Source: Schlegelella_A sp963778525
GTDB lineage: Bacteria > Pseudomonadota > Gammaproteobacteria > Burkholderiales > Burkholderiaceae_C
Length of the DNA: 64,000 bases
Direction of reading: 5' to 3'
Assembly (NCBI GenBank): GCA_963778525.1
Contig: CAVZUJ010000009.1
Span: 620,001-684,000 of the forward strand
Part shown: in pieces, positions 37,520-46,915 of the stretch
Layout of the letters: each line of letters starts with the position of its first letter
Position numbering within the stretch: position 1 is the first letter of the stretch
Made by a program: the position numbers and the translations under genes
Notes under the pieces: model-generated
Databases searched by the model: none
Told to the model about the DNA's origin: nothing
The model's input: the letters and a program-made list of their open reading frames with translations, nothing else

Positions 37520-39193
37520 ATGGAAAAGATCTGGCTGAAGCAGTATCCCGCCGGTGTTCCCGCCGAGATCGACGTGGCCCAGTACGCATCGCTGGTCGCC
37601 CTGCTCGACGAGAGCTTCCAGCGCTATGCCGACCGTACGGCCTATATCTTCATGGGCAAGTCGATCACCTTCGGCCAGGTCGACCAGGCCTCGCGCGCCT
37701 TCGCCGCGTGGCTGCAGGCCCAGGGTTTCACCAAGGGCGATCGCGTCGCGATCATGATGCCCAACGTGCCGCAGTATCCGGTCGCGGTGGCGGCGATCCT
37801 GCGCGCCGGCCTGGTCGTCGTCAATGTCAACCCGCTGTACACGCCGCGCGAGCTCGAGCATCAACTGAAGGACTCGGGCGCCCGCGCCATCGTCGTCCTC
37901 GAGAACTTTGCCGGCGTGCTGGCGCAGGTGATGGCGTCGGTGCCGACGAAGATGGTCGTGCTGGCCTCGATGGGCGACATGCTCGGCTTTCCCAAGGGCC
38001 TGATCGTCAACTACGTCGTGCGCAAGGTGAAGAAGCTGGTGCCGGCATTTCAAATCGCCGGTGCCGTGCGCTTCAACGATGCCGTCGATGCCGGCCGCGG
38101 CAGGCCGTTCAAGGCCGTGCCGGTCGGGCCCGACGACACGGCCGTGCTGCAGTACACCGGCGGCACCACCGGCGTCAGCAAGGGCGCACAACTGCTGCAT
38201 CGCCATCTCGTCGCCAACATCCTGCAGTCCGAGGCCTGGTACCAGCCGGCGCTGAAGAAGATCGCCGCCGGCGAGCAGATCGTCACCATCTGCGCCTTGC
38301 CGATCTATCACATCTTCGGCTTCAACACGAACATGATGCTGGCCATGCGCATGGGCGGTGCCAACATCCTGATCGCCAATCCGCGTGACCTCGCCGGTGT
38401 GTTCAAGGAGCTGCAGGGGCAGAAGTTCCACAGCTTTCCCGCCGTCAATACGCTCTTCAATGCGATGGCGCATCACCCGGATTTCGGCAGCGTCGACTGG
38501 AGCGGCCTCGTCATCTCGGTCGGCGGCGGGATGGCGGTGCAGAGCGCCACGGCCAAGCTCTGGCTCGAGAAGACGGGCTGCCCGATCGTCGAGGGCTACG
38601 GTCTGTCCGAGACCTCGCCTTCGGTCAGCTGCAATCCGGTCGACAGCAGCGCCTATAGCGGCAACATCGGTCTGCCGATGCCCAACACCGACATGAAGCT
38701 GATCGACGACGACGGCAACGAGGTACCAATGGGCACGCCCGGCGAGATCGCGATCAAAGGGCCGCAGGTGATGGCCGGCTACTGGCAACGCGCCGACGAG
38801 ACGGCCAAGGTGATGACTGCCGACGGGTTCTTCCGCAGTGGCGACATCGGCGTGGTCGACGAGCGCGGCTACTTCAAGATCGTGGACCGCAAGAAGGACA
38901 TGATCCTGGTCAGCGGCTTCAACGTCTATCCGAACGAAGTCGAAGACGTGGTCACGCAGATGCCCGGCATCCTGGAGTGCGCGGCGGTCGGCATTCCCGA
39001 CGAGAAATCGGGCGAAGCGGTCAAGCTCGTCATCGTCAGAAAGGATCCGGGCGTCACCGAGGCGATGGTCCGTGCCTACTGCGAAGCCAACCTCACCGGC
39101 TACAAGCGCCCGAAGATCATCGAGTTTCGCAACGACCTGCCGAAGACGCCGGTCGGCAAGATACTTCGTCGGGAATTGCGCGACAAAGCGTGA
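37520..39193 (+). CDS. fadD: Long-chain fatty acid-CoA ligase (FadD-like)
   Basis: A 557-residue ANL-superfamily adenylating enzyme that makes acyl-CoA from fatty acid, ATP and CoA. The AMP-binding P-loop is YTGGTTGVSKGA (about 212-223), the motif GYGLSETSP follows (about 359), the hinge DRKKDMILVSGFNVYPNEVE marks the C-terminal domain, and the catalytic Lys is in KTPVGKILRREL. AGAAGGG lies just ahead of the ATG. The length and start (MEKIWLKQYPAGVPAEI) match proteobacterial FadD. No other beta-oxidation genes are adjacent. Confidence 0.93.
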   Translation: MEKIWLKQYPAGVPAEIDVAQYASLVALLDESFQRYADRTAYIFMGKSITFGQVDQASRAFAAWLQAQGFTKGDRVAIMMPNVPQYPVAVAAILRAGLVVVNVNPLYTPRELEHQLKDSGARAIVVLENFAGVLAQVMASVPTKMVVLASMGDMLGFPKGLIVNYVVRKVKKLVPAFQIAGAVRFNDAVDAGRGRPFKAVPVGPDDTAVLQYTGGTTGVSKGAQLLHRHLVANILQSEAWYQPALKKIAAGEQIVTICALPIYHIFGFNTNMMLAMRMGGANILIANPRDLAGVFKELQGQKFHSFPAVNTLFNAMAHHPDFGSVDWSGLVISVGGGMAVQSATAKLWLEKTGCPIVEGYGLSETSPSVSCNPVDSSAYSGNIGLPMPNTDMKLIDDDGNEVPMGTPGEIAIKGPQVMAGYWQRADETAKVMTADGFFRSGDIGVVDERGYFKIVDRKKDMILVSGFNVYPNEVEDVVTQMPGILECAAVGIPDEKSGEAVKLVIVRKDPGVTEAMVRAYCEANLTGYKRPKIIEFRNDLPKTPVGKILRRELRDKA

Positions 39194-39300
39194 GATTCGA
39201 GAGTCAACGGCGTGCTCGCTCCTGATACATTTCTGGCCATGTCGAAGCGGCGGGCGACGGGCTGGCGCGGGAGCGTCTCGCTTACGGGTAGGTTTCAGGC

Positions 39301-39792
39301 GTGATCTGGGTCAAGACCGACGCCGGGCGCGTCGAAATGCAAACGCGCGCGCTGGTCAAGGAGCGCGCACGGCGCAATCTCCTGCTTCTCATCGACGGCT
39401 CGAAGTCGGAAGAGATGCTGCTGGCCAACCTCGCCGGCATCACGGCAGCCGATTTCCAGGAGCTGCGCAAGCTCGACCTGATCGCACCGGCGGCCGGCGC
39501 CGTGACCGTGGGCAATCCGGCGCGCGCGACCAATTTCGACTCGACGCGCACCACCATTCCGGCGCCCCTGCCGAGCAGCGGCCCGCTCGACTATGGCCAG
39601 TTCACGGCCGCCCTCACCAAGCTCATCTCGGCCAACCTCGGCCTGCGCGGCTTCACTCTGACGCTTGCGGTCGAGAAGGCCGGAACCATCGAAGAGCTGC
39701 GCGAGGTGGCGCATCGGGCCATCGATCAGATCCGCGAGCGCAAGGGCGAAGCGGTGGCCGCCGAAGCGCGCAAGACGCTCTACGGCGCCTGA
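39301..39792 (+). CDS. Hypothetical protein
   Basis: A 163-residue soluble protein without signal or membrane segments. The N-terminal half is helical and resembles small winged-helix-like regions (LLLIDGSKSEEMLLANLAGITAADFQELRKLDLI), then a Pro-rich linker and a second helical segment (EELREVAHRAIDQIRERKG). The start is GTG 39301. It sits between fadD and rsmE on the same strand (27 bases to rsmE). I do not recognise the family, though the codon pattern and clean frame look like a real gene. Confidence 0.65.
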   Translation: MIWVKTDAGRVEMQTRALVKERARRNLLLLIDGSKSEEMLLANLAGITAADFQELRKLDLIAPAAGAVTVGNPARATNFDSTRTTIPAPLPSSGPLDYGQFTAALTKLISANLGLRGFTLTLAVEKAGTIEELREVAHRAIDQIRERKGEAVAAEARKTLYGA

Positions 39793-39819
39793 GCCTCGCC
39801 GGCGCCATTCGCGGCACCG

Positions 39820-40591
39820 ATGGCGTCGCGCATCTTTCTGGCCGGCACGTTCGCTCCGGGCGAGGTGCTGAGGCTGCCGCCCCCCGAGTCGCGCCATCTT
39901 CAGGTGCGGCGGCTGCAGCCCGGCGATGCGGTGCTGCTGTTCAACGGCGAGGACGGCCTGGAGTGGTCGAGCGAGATCATGCGCATCGGCCGGGCCGAGG
40001 TCGAGTTGCGCATCACGGGTGCCGTGCCGGTCGATCGCGAGCTGCCGATCGCGGTGACGCTGGCGCTCGGCGTTCCGGCCAACGAGCGCATGGACGCCTG
40101 GGTCGAAAAGGCCACCGAGCTCGGGGTCGCCGCCATCCAGCCGCTCATCTGCGAGCGCTCGGTCTTGCGTCTGGCCGGCGATCGTGCCGAGACACGCCGT
40201 CGGCACTGGCGGGCGGTGGCCGCATCGGCGAGCGAGCAGTGCGGGCGGGTGCGCGTGCCGCGCGATCGCCGTGCCGATGAAGCTCGACGAGTGGCTGCGC
40301 AGCCTGGAGGCCTTGCCCGCGCAAGGCCCACGCACGAGCCGCGTCGTGCTCAGCCTCGCCGTTCGCGCCGCCCCGGTGACCACCGTCTTTGCAGCGGGCG
40401 CGCATGAAGGGCAGTCGTCGCTGCTGGCGCTGAGCGGCCCCGAAGGCGGCCTGGCTCCGGCCGAGGAAGAGGCCGCCGTCGCCGCCGGCTTCGTGCGCGT
40501 CGGCCTCGGGCCACGCGTCCTGCGTGCCGACACCGCACCGCTGGCCTTGCTGGCCTGGCTCGGTCTTGCGACCGCATCGGCGCAGCCATGA
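39820..40591 (+). CDS. rsmE: 16S rRNA (uracil1498-N3)-methyltransferase (one frame break)
   Basis: A SPOUT methyltransferase of about 256 residues that methylates U1498 of 16S rRNA. The N-terminal PUA-like domain contains HLQVRRLQPGDAVLLFNG, then KATELGVAAIQPLICERSV, and the trefoil-knot SAM site carries LSGPEGGLAPAEEE and GLGPRVLRADTAPLA. The frame breaks near 40262 by one extra C in a CCGCGCG run; reading continues with AIAVPMKLDEWL. Its stop overlaps the start of the MFS gene (ATGA). Confidence 0.9.
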
Positions 40592-41764
40592 ACCGCAAGT
40601 TGCTGCTGCTGGCGTTGTGCCAGGGATTCTTCCTGACCAACAACGTCACCTTCGCCGCCATCAACGGGCTCGTGGGCTTGCGCCTTGCGCCCGAAGCCTG
40701 GATGGCGACCCTGCCGATCACTGCCTACGTCGCCGGCGGCGCGCTCTTCGCCGGCCTCGTGGCGCGCCATCAGCGCGCCTGGGGCCGGCGCCGGGCCTTC
40801 CAGGTCGGCCTTTGCGTGGCCATCGCAACGACCGCCCTGTGCGCCTGGGCAGCGTTGCAACGCGCACTTCGGCTGGCTCATCGTCGGCGCGACGCTGGCC
40901 GGCTACTACAACGCCAATGCCGGCCTCTATCGCTTCGCCGCGACCGAGCTGGTGGCGCCGGCCTTCAAGGAGAAGGCGATCTCGTGGGTGCTGGCCGGCG
41001 GCATCATCGGCGCCGTCGCCGGGCCGAACCTGGCGCGCCTGACGAGAAACGTGCTGCCGGGCGAGTTCGCCGGCGCCTACGCGGCGCTCGCGCTCGTTGC
41101 GCTGGCGTCGCTGGCGACGATCTCGTTCATCCGCTTTCCGCCGCTGCCCCTGCCGACAGCGGCAGCACCGGGCCGGCCGCTGCGCGAGATCGCGCCCAGC
41201 CGGTATTCATCGTCGCCGTCGTCGCCTGCGCGCTCGGCTACGGCGTGATGAACCTGCTCATGGCCGCCACGCCGATCGCGATGGCGATGTGCTCGCATCC
41301 TTTCGAGAACACGGCGCTGGTCCTCGAATGGCATGTGCTCGGCATGTTCGTGCCGAGCTTTTTCACCGGCGCCCTGATCAAGCGCTTCGGCGCGCTGCGG
41401 GTGATGGCCATCGGCGTCGTGCTCAATGCGGCTCTGCATCGCCGTGGCCTTGAGCGGCGTCGAGCTCGAGCGCTTTCTGGTCGCGTTGTTCGCCCTCGGG
41501 GTCGGCTGGAATTTCCTCTTCATCGGCGGGACCTCGCTCGTCACCGCGGCCTATCGGCCGGAGGAAAAGACGAAGGCGCAGGCAGCCATGGACACCACGG
41601 TCTTCTCGACCATGACGATCACCTCGTTCAGCTCGGGCGCGCTGGTGACGACACAAGGCTGGACCTGGCTCAACCTGGGCTCGATCGTGCCGGTCGCGAT
41701 CTGCGCGGCGGCCCTGCTCTGGTTCGCCGCGACCCGGCGGCGCGCCGCGCTCGCCGCCGCCTGA
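40588..41764 (+). CDS. MFS transporter (three frame breaks)
   Basis: A major facilitator protein of about 391 residues with twelve membrane segments once the frame is corrected near 40858 (extra C before NAHFGWLIVGATLAGYYNAN), 41200 (missing C before PVFIVAVVACALGYGVMN) and 41435 (extra G before LCIAVALSGVELER). The loop 2-3 motif is reduced (RHQRAWGRRRAF). The substrate is unknown. It is coupled to rsmE by an ATGA overlap, and its stop abuts the convergent methyltransferase stop with no intervening base. Confidence 0.8.
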
Positions 41765-43006
41765 TCAGCGCCGCGCCGAGCCGGCGACGAGCTCGAAGCG
41801 AAAGAGCCGGCACTCGATCGGCCCGTTCCACATCGGGACGCGGCGCGATTCCTTCAGGCGCATCGCGCTCGGCAGCTTCATGTCGGGACTCAGGATCCAG
41901 GCCGTCCAGCCGGCCGGATGCGCGGTGTAGGCCTGTTTCCAGTGCGTCGCCAGACGGGCGAAGAAGTCGCTCGGCGTGGCTCGGTCTTCGGCCGATTCGC
42001 GGCTCGGACCGCGCGTCTGGCCGGCCTTGCCGCCGACTTCGATGCGCTCGCCGTAGGGCGGATTGAGCATCAAGGTTCCGGGCAGGTCGGCGGCCAGGAT
42101 CGGCGGCGGCCGCTCGAGCGCGTCGCCGCCGTTGAAGACGATCGCATGAGCGACGCCGGCGCGCTCGGCATTGCGGCGCGCGAAGTCGACCATCCGGAAC
42201 GACAGGTCGCTGGCGAAGATCGGCACCTCGGGCGGATGCTCGCGCGAGCGGGCATGGCTGCGCAGGCGCTGCAGCTCGGCGCGCGCCTCCGCGCCACTGA
42301 AGGGCAGCAGCTTCTCGAAGGCGAAGCGGCGCAGCGCGCCCGGCGCGATGCCGCAGGCGAGCTGCGCGGCCTCGATCGCGATCGTGCCGGAGCCGCAGCA
42401 CGGGTCGTGCAGGGCGCCGCCGGCGGCCGCTGTGCCGCGCCATCCGGCCGCGGCCAGCATCGCCGCTGCCAGCGTCTCCTTCAGCGGTGCGTCGCCGACG
42501 TCGCTGCGCCAACCGCGCTTGAAGAGAGCTTCGCCGGAGCTGTCGACGTAGAGCGATGCCTGTTCCGGGCCGACGTGCAGGACCAGCGGCAGGTCGGGCC
42601 GGGTGGTGTCGACGCTCGGCCGCTCGCCGCTTTCTTCGCGCATGCGGTCGCAGACGGCGTCCTTGACGCGCAAGGCCGCGAAGTTGAGGCTGCGCAAGGG
42701 GCTCTTCTGCGCCGTCGTGTCGACGCGCAGGGTCTGCGCCGGGCTGATCCAGTCCGACCACGCGACGCTGCGCGCCAGTGCGTACAAGTCTTCTTCGTTT
42801 CGATAGTCGCCGGCGGCGACCTCGATGAGCACGCGCTGCGCCAGGCGGCTCTCGAGATTGAGCAGCATCACCTCGCGCGGATCGCCGGCCAAGGAGACGC
42901 CGCCGCGCTGCGCCGTGATCGTGGCGCCGGGCAGCAGGGCGCGAACCTCGATCTCGAGCAGCGCCTCGACGCCGGCGGCGCAGGGCAGAAAGAGCGGCAG
43001 GGGCAT
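41765..43006 (-). CDS. THUMP-domain class I rRNA methyltransferase (RlmL N-terminal type)
   Basis: A 413-residue protein combining an N-terminal ferredoxin-like/THUMP region (about 1-150) with a Rossmann methyltransferase domain. The motifs are DPCCGSGTIAIEAA for SAM binding and NPPYGER for the N2-guanine catalytic site. It corresponds to the N-terminal half of Escherichia coli RlmKL, which makes m2G2445 in 23S rRNA. The second (RlmK) half is absent, as in many betaproteobacteria. It is read convergently to the MFS gene and is followed upstream by rpoN 23 bases away on the same strand. Confidence 0.88.
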   Translation of the reverse strand: MPLPLFLPCAAGVEALLEIEVRALLPGATITAQRGGVSLAGDPREVMLLNLESRLAQRVLIEVAAGDYRNEEDLYALARSVAWSDWISPAQTLRVDTTAQKSPLRSLNFAALRVKDAVCDRMREESGERPSVDTTRPDLPLVLHVGPEQASLYVDSSGEALFKRGWRSDVGDAPLKETLAAAMLAAAGWRGTAAAGGALHDPCCGSGTIAIEAAQLACGIAPGALRRFAFEKLLPFSGAEARAELQRLRSHARSREHPPEVPIFASDLSFRMVDFARRNAERAGVAHAIVFNGGDALERPPPILAADLPGTLMLNPPYGERIEVGGKAGQTRGPSRESAEDRATPSDFFARLATHWKQAYTAHPAGWTAWILSPDMKLPSAMRLKESRRVPMWNGPIECRLFRFELVAGSARR

Positions 43007-43029
43007 GAGGGTCGGCCGAACGTTTGCGG

Positions 43030-44623
43030 CTACATCGCCTTGCGCAATTGCGCGGGCGCGATCTTCAGGGCCTCGCGATATTTGGCGACCGTGCGGCGCG
43101 CGACGCGGATGCCCTGCTCGTCGAGCATCTGCGAGATCTGGCTGTCGGATAGAGGCTTGACCGGATCCTCGGCCGAGACGATCTGGCGCAGCAGCGCCCG
43201 CACTGCCGTGCTCGAGGCATTGCCGCCGGCCTCGGTGGCGAGAGATGAGCCGAAGAAATACTTCAGCTCGAAGGTACCGAAGGGCGTCGACATGTACTTG
43301 GCCGTGGTCACGCGCGAGATGGTCGACTCGTGCAGGCCGAGCTCATCGGCGATCTCGCGCAGCACCAGCGGCTTCATGGCGATGGCGCCGTGCGTGAAGA
43401 AGCTCTTCTGCCGCTCGACGATCGCCTGCGAGACGCGCTGGATGGTGTCGAAGCGCTGCAGGATGTTCTTCACGAACCAGCGCGCTTCCTGCAGGCGCGA
43501 GTTCAAGCCCGCGGCGGCGCCGTTCAGCGACGCCGCGCCGCTGCGGCTGCCGGCACCGCGCTGCTGGCGGATCGCGCTGGCGTAGAGGTCGTTGATGCGC
43601 AACTTGGGCATCACGTCCGGATTGAGCAGCACCTTCCAGCTGCGTCCGGACTTCTGCACGATCACGTCGGGCACGATGATGTTGGCCTCGGCGCGCGCGA
43701 ACGGCCGTGCCGGCTTCGGCTCGAGGCTGAGGATGATGGCCTGCGCTTCGCGCAGCAACTGCTCGTCGGCACCGGTCACCGCCATCAGGCGCTTCATGTC
43801 GCGCCGGGCCAGCAGGGGCAGGTGGTTCTTGCAGACGATGATGGCAATCGCCTGCGCCTCGCCGCGCGGCCGGTGCCGCAGCTGCAGGGTCAGGCATTCG
43901 CCCAGGTCGCGGGCGCCCACGCCGGTCGGCTCCATGCTTTGCAGGAAGCGCAGGCCGCAGCGCAACTGCATCAGGATCGGATCGGTCGCCTCGTCTTCCT
44001 CGATGCCGTCTTCTGCGGCGTCGCGTTCGAACTCCAGGCCGCCCTCGCGCAAGCGCTCGGCGATGTCCTCGAGCGCGTCGGCGAGCAGGCCGTCTTCGTC
44101 GAGCGAGTCGATGAGCACCAGCACGGCGGCGGCGTCGGCCGGCTGACAGGCGCATGCTCGACAACTGGCTGCGCAAGTGATCCTGCAGGCTGATCGTGGC
44201 GGTGTCGCGGTCGATCTCGTCGAAGCCGTCGGCGTCGTTCTGCGTCCGTGTCTTGCCGGGCGTCTCGCGGATGCCGTCGAAGTCTTCCCGCTCGGTCCCG
44301 TTCTCCCAGTCTTCGCGCTCCGTGCCGCCGAAGTCGGCGGCGCCATCGATCGCCGGGACGTCGTCGCTGCCCTCGCCGACGCTCTCGCTCGCCCGCTCCG
44401 CCTCGCGCTCGCCGGCGCGCTCGGCGCTCGACAGGCGTTCAGCCAGCGGCTCGAACGCCGGCGCGGCTTCTTCCTCGGTCTCGAGGAACGGGTTCTGCTC
44501 GAGCATCTGCTCGACTTCCTGATGCAGCTCGAGGGTCGAGAGCTGCAGCAGGCGGATCGACTGCTGCAGCTGCGGCGTCAGCGCCAGATGCTGCGACAGG
44601 CGAACCTGCAGCGATGGCTTCAT
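43030..44623 (-). CDS. rpoN: RNA polymerase sigma-54 factor (one frame break)
   Basis: A sigma-54 protein of about 530 residues. Region I is the Gln/Leu-rich activator-interacting segment SQHLALTPQLQQSIRLLQ, an acidic region II follows (about 60-160), then the core-binding region, and the C-terminal RpoN box ARRTVAKYRE that contacts the -24 element. The frame breaks near 44144 by one extra base between LRSQLSSMRLS and PADAAAVLVLIDSLDEDG. I prefer ATG 44623 (MKPSLQ, the family-typical start) over ATG 44632. It is 11-20 bases downstream of lptB, the usual gene order. Confidence 0.92.
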
Positions 44624-44643
44624 CGAGCTCATGGCTGCGGGCC

Positions 44644-45414
44644 CTACATCCGGAAGTTTTCGCCGAGGTACACCTTGCGGACATCGGCATTGGCGACGAT
44701 TTCTGCAGGTGTTCCTTCGGCCAGAACCCGGCCTTCGCTGATGATGTAGGCGCGGTCGCAGATGCCGAGGGTCTCGCGGACGTTGTGATCGGTGATGAGC
44801 ACGCCGATGCCGCGCTGCTTCAGGAAGCTGATGATTCGCTGGATCTCGATGACCGCGATCGGATCGATGCCGGCGAAGGGCTCGTCGAGAAGGATGAAGC
44901 GCGGCTGCGTCGCCAGGGCCCGCGCGATCTCGACCCGCCGCCGCTCGCCGCCCGACAAGGCCGGTGCCGGCGAAGCCCGCAGCTTTTCGATCGACAGGTC
45001 CTTCAGCAGGCTTTCGAGCGTGTCCTCGATCGCCGCTTTCTTCAGCGGCTTGCCTTCGGCATCGACCTGCAGCTCGAGGACGGCACGGATGTTCTCCTCG
45101 ACGTTGAGCTTGCGGAAGATCGAAGGCTCTTGCGGCAGGTACGACAGGCCGAGGCGCGAGCGCTGGTGGATCGGCAGGCGCTCGACGCGCCGGCCTTCGA
45201 TCGTGATCTCGCCGCCGTCGGCACGGACCAGGCCCACGATCATGTAGAAGCTCGTCGTCTTGCCCGCCCCGTTCGGCCCGAGCAGGCCCACCACCTCGCC
45301 GCTGCGAACGCTGAGGCGAACGTCGTCGACGACCATGCGCGAGCCATACGACTTGCGCAGGCCGTGCGCCTCGAGGCGGTGCCGCGTCGAGGCTGAACCG
45401 GCCGCCGCCGTCAC
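44644..45414 (-). CDS. lptB: LPS export ABC transporter ATPase LptB
   Basis: A 256-residue ATP-binding subunit that powers lipopolysaccharide extraction from the inner membrane. Walker A is GPNGAGKTT (46-54), the Q-loop is SYLPQEPSIFR, the signature is LSGGERRR (153-160), Walker B is FILLDEPFAGID, and the H-loop is ITDHN. The start is GTG 45414, overlapping the lptA stop by 4 bases. LptF, LptG and LptC are not in the window. Confidence 0.95.
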   Translation of the reverse strand: MTAAAGSASTRHRLEAHGLRKSYGSRMVVDDVRLSVRSGEVVGLLGPNGAGKTTSFYMIVGLVRADGGEITIEGRRVERLPIHQRSRLGLSYLPQEPSIFRKLNVEENIRAVLELQVDAEGKPLKKAAIEDTLESLLKDLSIEKLRASPAPALSGGERRRVEIARALATQPRFILLDEPFAGIDPIAVIEIQRIISFLKQRGIGVLITDHNVRETLGICDRAYIISEGRVLAEGTPAEIVANADVRKVYLGENFRM

Positions 45415-46106
45415 TTCTTTTCTCCGAGCGTGGGCGAGCTCTTCAAGGGCGCGGCCGACGCCGCGGCGCTTGCCGCAGCGGCGGCCTCGAGCGCCGCGGC
45501 CGTGCCCTCCTTGGGGGTGAGGATGGCGCGTACCCGGCCACCCGGGTTGGACGCCGTCGCCGGGGCTCCGCCGACGACATTGACGACCTCGGTCGCGCTG
45601 TCGTAGGTGATCAGGTTGCCGTTGATCTCGTCCGTCATTTCCGAGCCGCGCAGGCGTCGCCAGGTCGCGTTGTTGACGAAGCGCACGACGTCGGACTTGC
45701 CGTCGTACTCGAGGCGCTCGGCGTCGCCCTCGATCCATTCGTTGGGCTCGTCGCGTTTTTGCCGGAAGGTGGCGTGCTGTCCGGGCGCGCCGTAGGCGAT
45801 GGCGGTGTGATAGCCGTCGGGCGACTCGCGCACCTCGATGCGGGCGGCGCGGATCACGATGGTGCCCTTGGTGACGACGACGTTCCCGTTGAGAACAACA
45901 ACCTGGTTGAGCAGGTCGATCCGGCCCGGCAGGTCGGACTCCGTTTTCAGGGGCTTGAAGCGGTCGGCCTTCTCCGCGCGTGCGGGCAGGCTGGCGGCAG
46001 CGAGCGCGGCAAGTCCGATGAGGAAGAGGAGGCGAAAAGGGCGGATGGGCACGAGAGAAGAGGGAAAGCCAGTATTCCGCATAGCGGCATAAAACTTGCA
46101 GGCCAT
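45411..46106 (-). CDS. lptA: LPS transport periplasmic protein LptA
   Basis: A 231-residue periplasmic bridge protein for LPS with a signal peptide (LLFLIGLAALAAASLPARA) and an OstA/LptA beta-jellyroll domain (about 55-190: LLNQVVVLNGNVVVTKGTIVIRA, VRFVNNATWRRLRG, EINGNLITYDS). An Ala-rich C-terminal tail of about 30 residues follows. ATG 46082 is an alternative that shortens the long n-region. It precedes lptB and rpoN as in other betaproteobacteria, but the gene upstream is dsbA rather than lptC. Confidence 0.9.
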   Translation of the reverse strand: MACKFYAAMRNTGFPSSLVPIRPFRLLFLIGLAALAAASLPARAEKADRFKPLKTESDLPGRIDLLNQVVVLNGNVVVTKGTIVIRAARIEVRESPDGYHTAIAYGAPGQHATFRQKRDEPNEWIEGDAERLEYDGKSDVVRFVNNATWRRLRGSEMTDEINGNLITYDSATEVVNVVGGAPATASNPGGRVRAILTPKEGTAAALEAAAAASAAASAAPLKSSPTLGEKK

Positions 46107-46203
46107 TCTATGCGAGGCCTCGCTTCATGCGCTCCGGCGAGACGCTCCAATCTCACGAACCGCTGCGCTGCCGACGTCGCCGCGGCGCGACGCCAGGGTT
46201 CGC

Positions 46204-46887
46204 TCAGGCGCCCTGACGAACCCGGGCGACCAGGGCGTCGACCACCCCCAGCATGCGCTCGTTGTTGCCTTCCGGTGTCGTCGCCGGCCCGTTCGCGCTG
46301 GCGAGGCTGCCGTTGGTATAGAAGCGGCCCTGCACGCCCATCGCGGGCACGGCGTCGATCTTGTACGCCGCCGCGATCTGGCGCGCCCGCTGCGCCTGCG
46401 TCTGGACCGAGAACGAGTTGTAGGCCGGCATGAACTTGAGCGGGTCGACGCCGTTCTTCAGCATGAACGCCGAGATGTCTTCCGGCGTGCGCAGGCGCAC
46501 ATGGTCGTTGTGGATGGCGTAGAAGACGCGCCGCTGCATGCTTGGAACCAAGCCCATGTTCTCGAGGGCGTAGTAGAGCTTCTGCTGGACCGTGAACGGC
46601 TCTTCGCGAAACCAGACCGGAACCCGGCGCAGCACGACGTCGGCGGGCAGCGTCTTCGACCAGGCCTCGAGCGCCGGCTCGAAGGCGTTGCAATGCGGGC
46701 ATTCGTACCAGAAGAACTCGATGACCTCGATCTTGCCCGGCAGGGTCGCCGGCAACGGCTGCTCGAGCCGCACGTAGTTGACGCCTTCGACAGGCGCCTT
46801 CGCCTGCGCGAAGGCCGCCGGGGTGGCGCCGGCGAGGCTCAGGCCCCCGAGACAGGCGGCGGAGAATTTGCGTCGATTCAGGTTCAT
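46204..46887 (-). CDS. dsbA: Thiol:disulfide interchange protein DsbA-like
   Basis: A 227-residue periplasmic thioredoxin-fold oxidase. The active site is CPHC (63-66, within FFWYECPHCNAFEP), a helical insert follows, and the cis-proline loop is VPAMG. The N-terminus NRRKFSAACLGGLSLAG is a twin-arginine-type signal, which would export it folded, unlike the SRP/Sec export of Escherichia coli DsbA. ATG 46887 is chosen because the signal follows directly. It lies 28 bases downstream of the SPOR gene. Confidence 0.9.
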   Translation of the reverse strand: MNLNRRKFSAACLGGLSLAGATPAAFAQAKAPVEGVNYVRLEQPLPATLPGKIEVIEFFWYECPHCNAFEPALEAWSKTLPADVVLRRVPVWFREEPFTVQQKLYYALENMGLVPSMQRRVFYAIHNDHVRLRTPEDISAFMLKNGVDPLKFMPAYNSFSVQTQAQRARQIAAAYKIDAVPAMGVQGRFYTNGSLASANGPATTPEGNNERMLGVVDALVARVRQGA

Positions 46888-46915
46888 GGCTGGCTCTCTA
46901 TTTCGGACTGCATGG

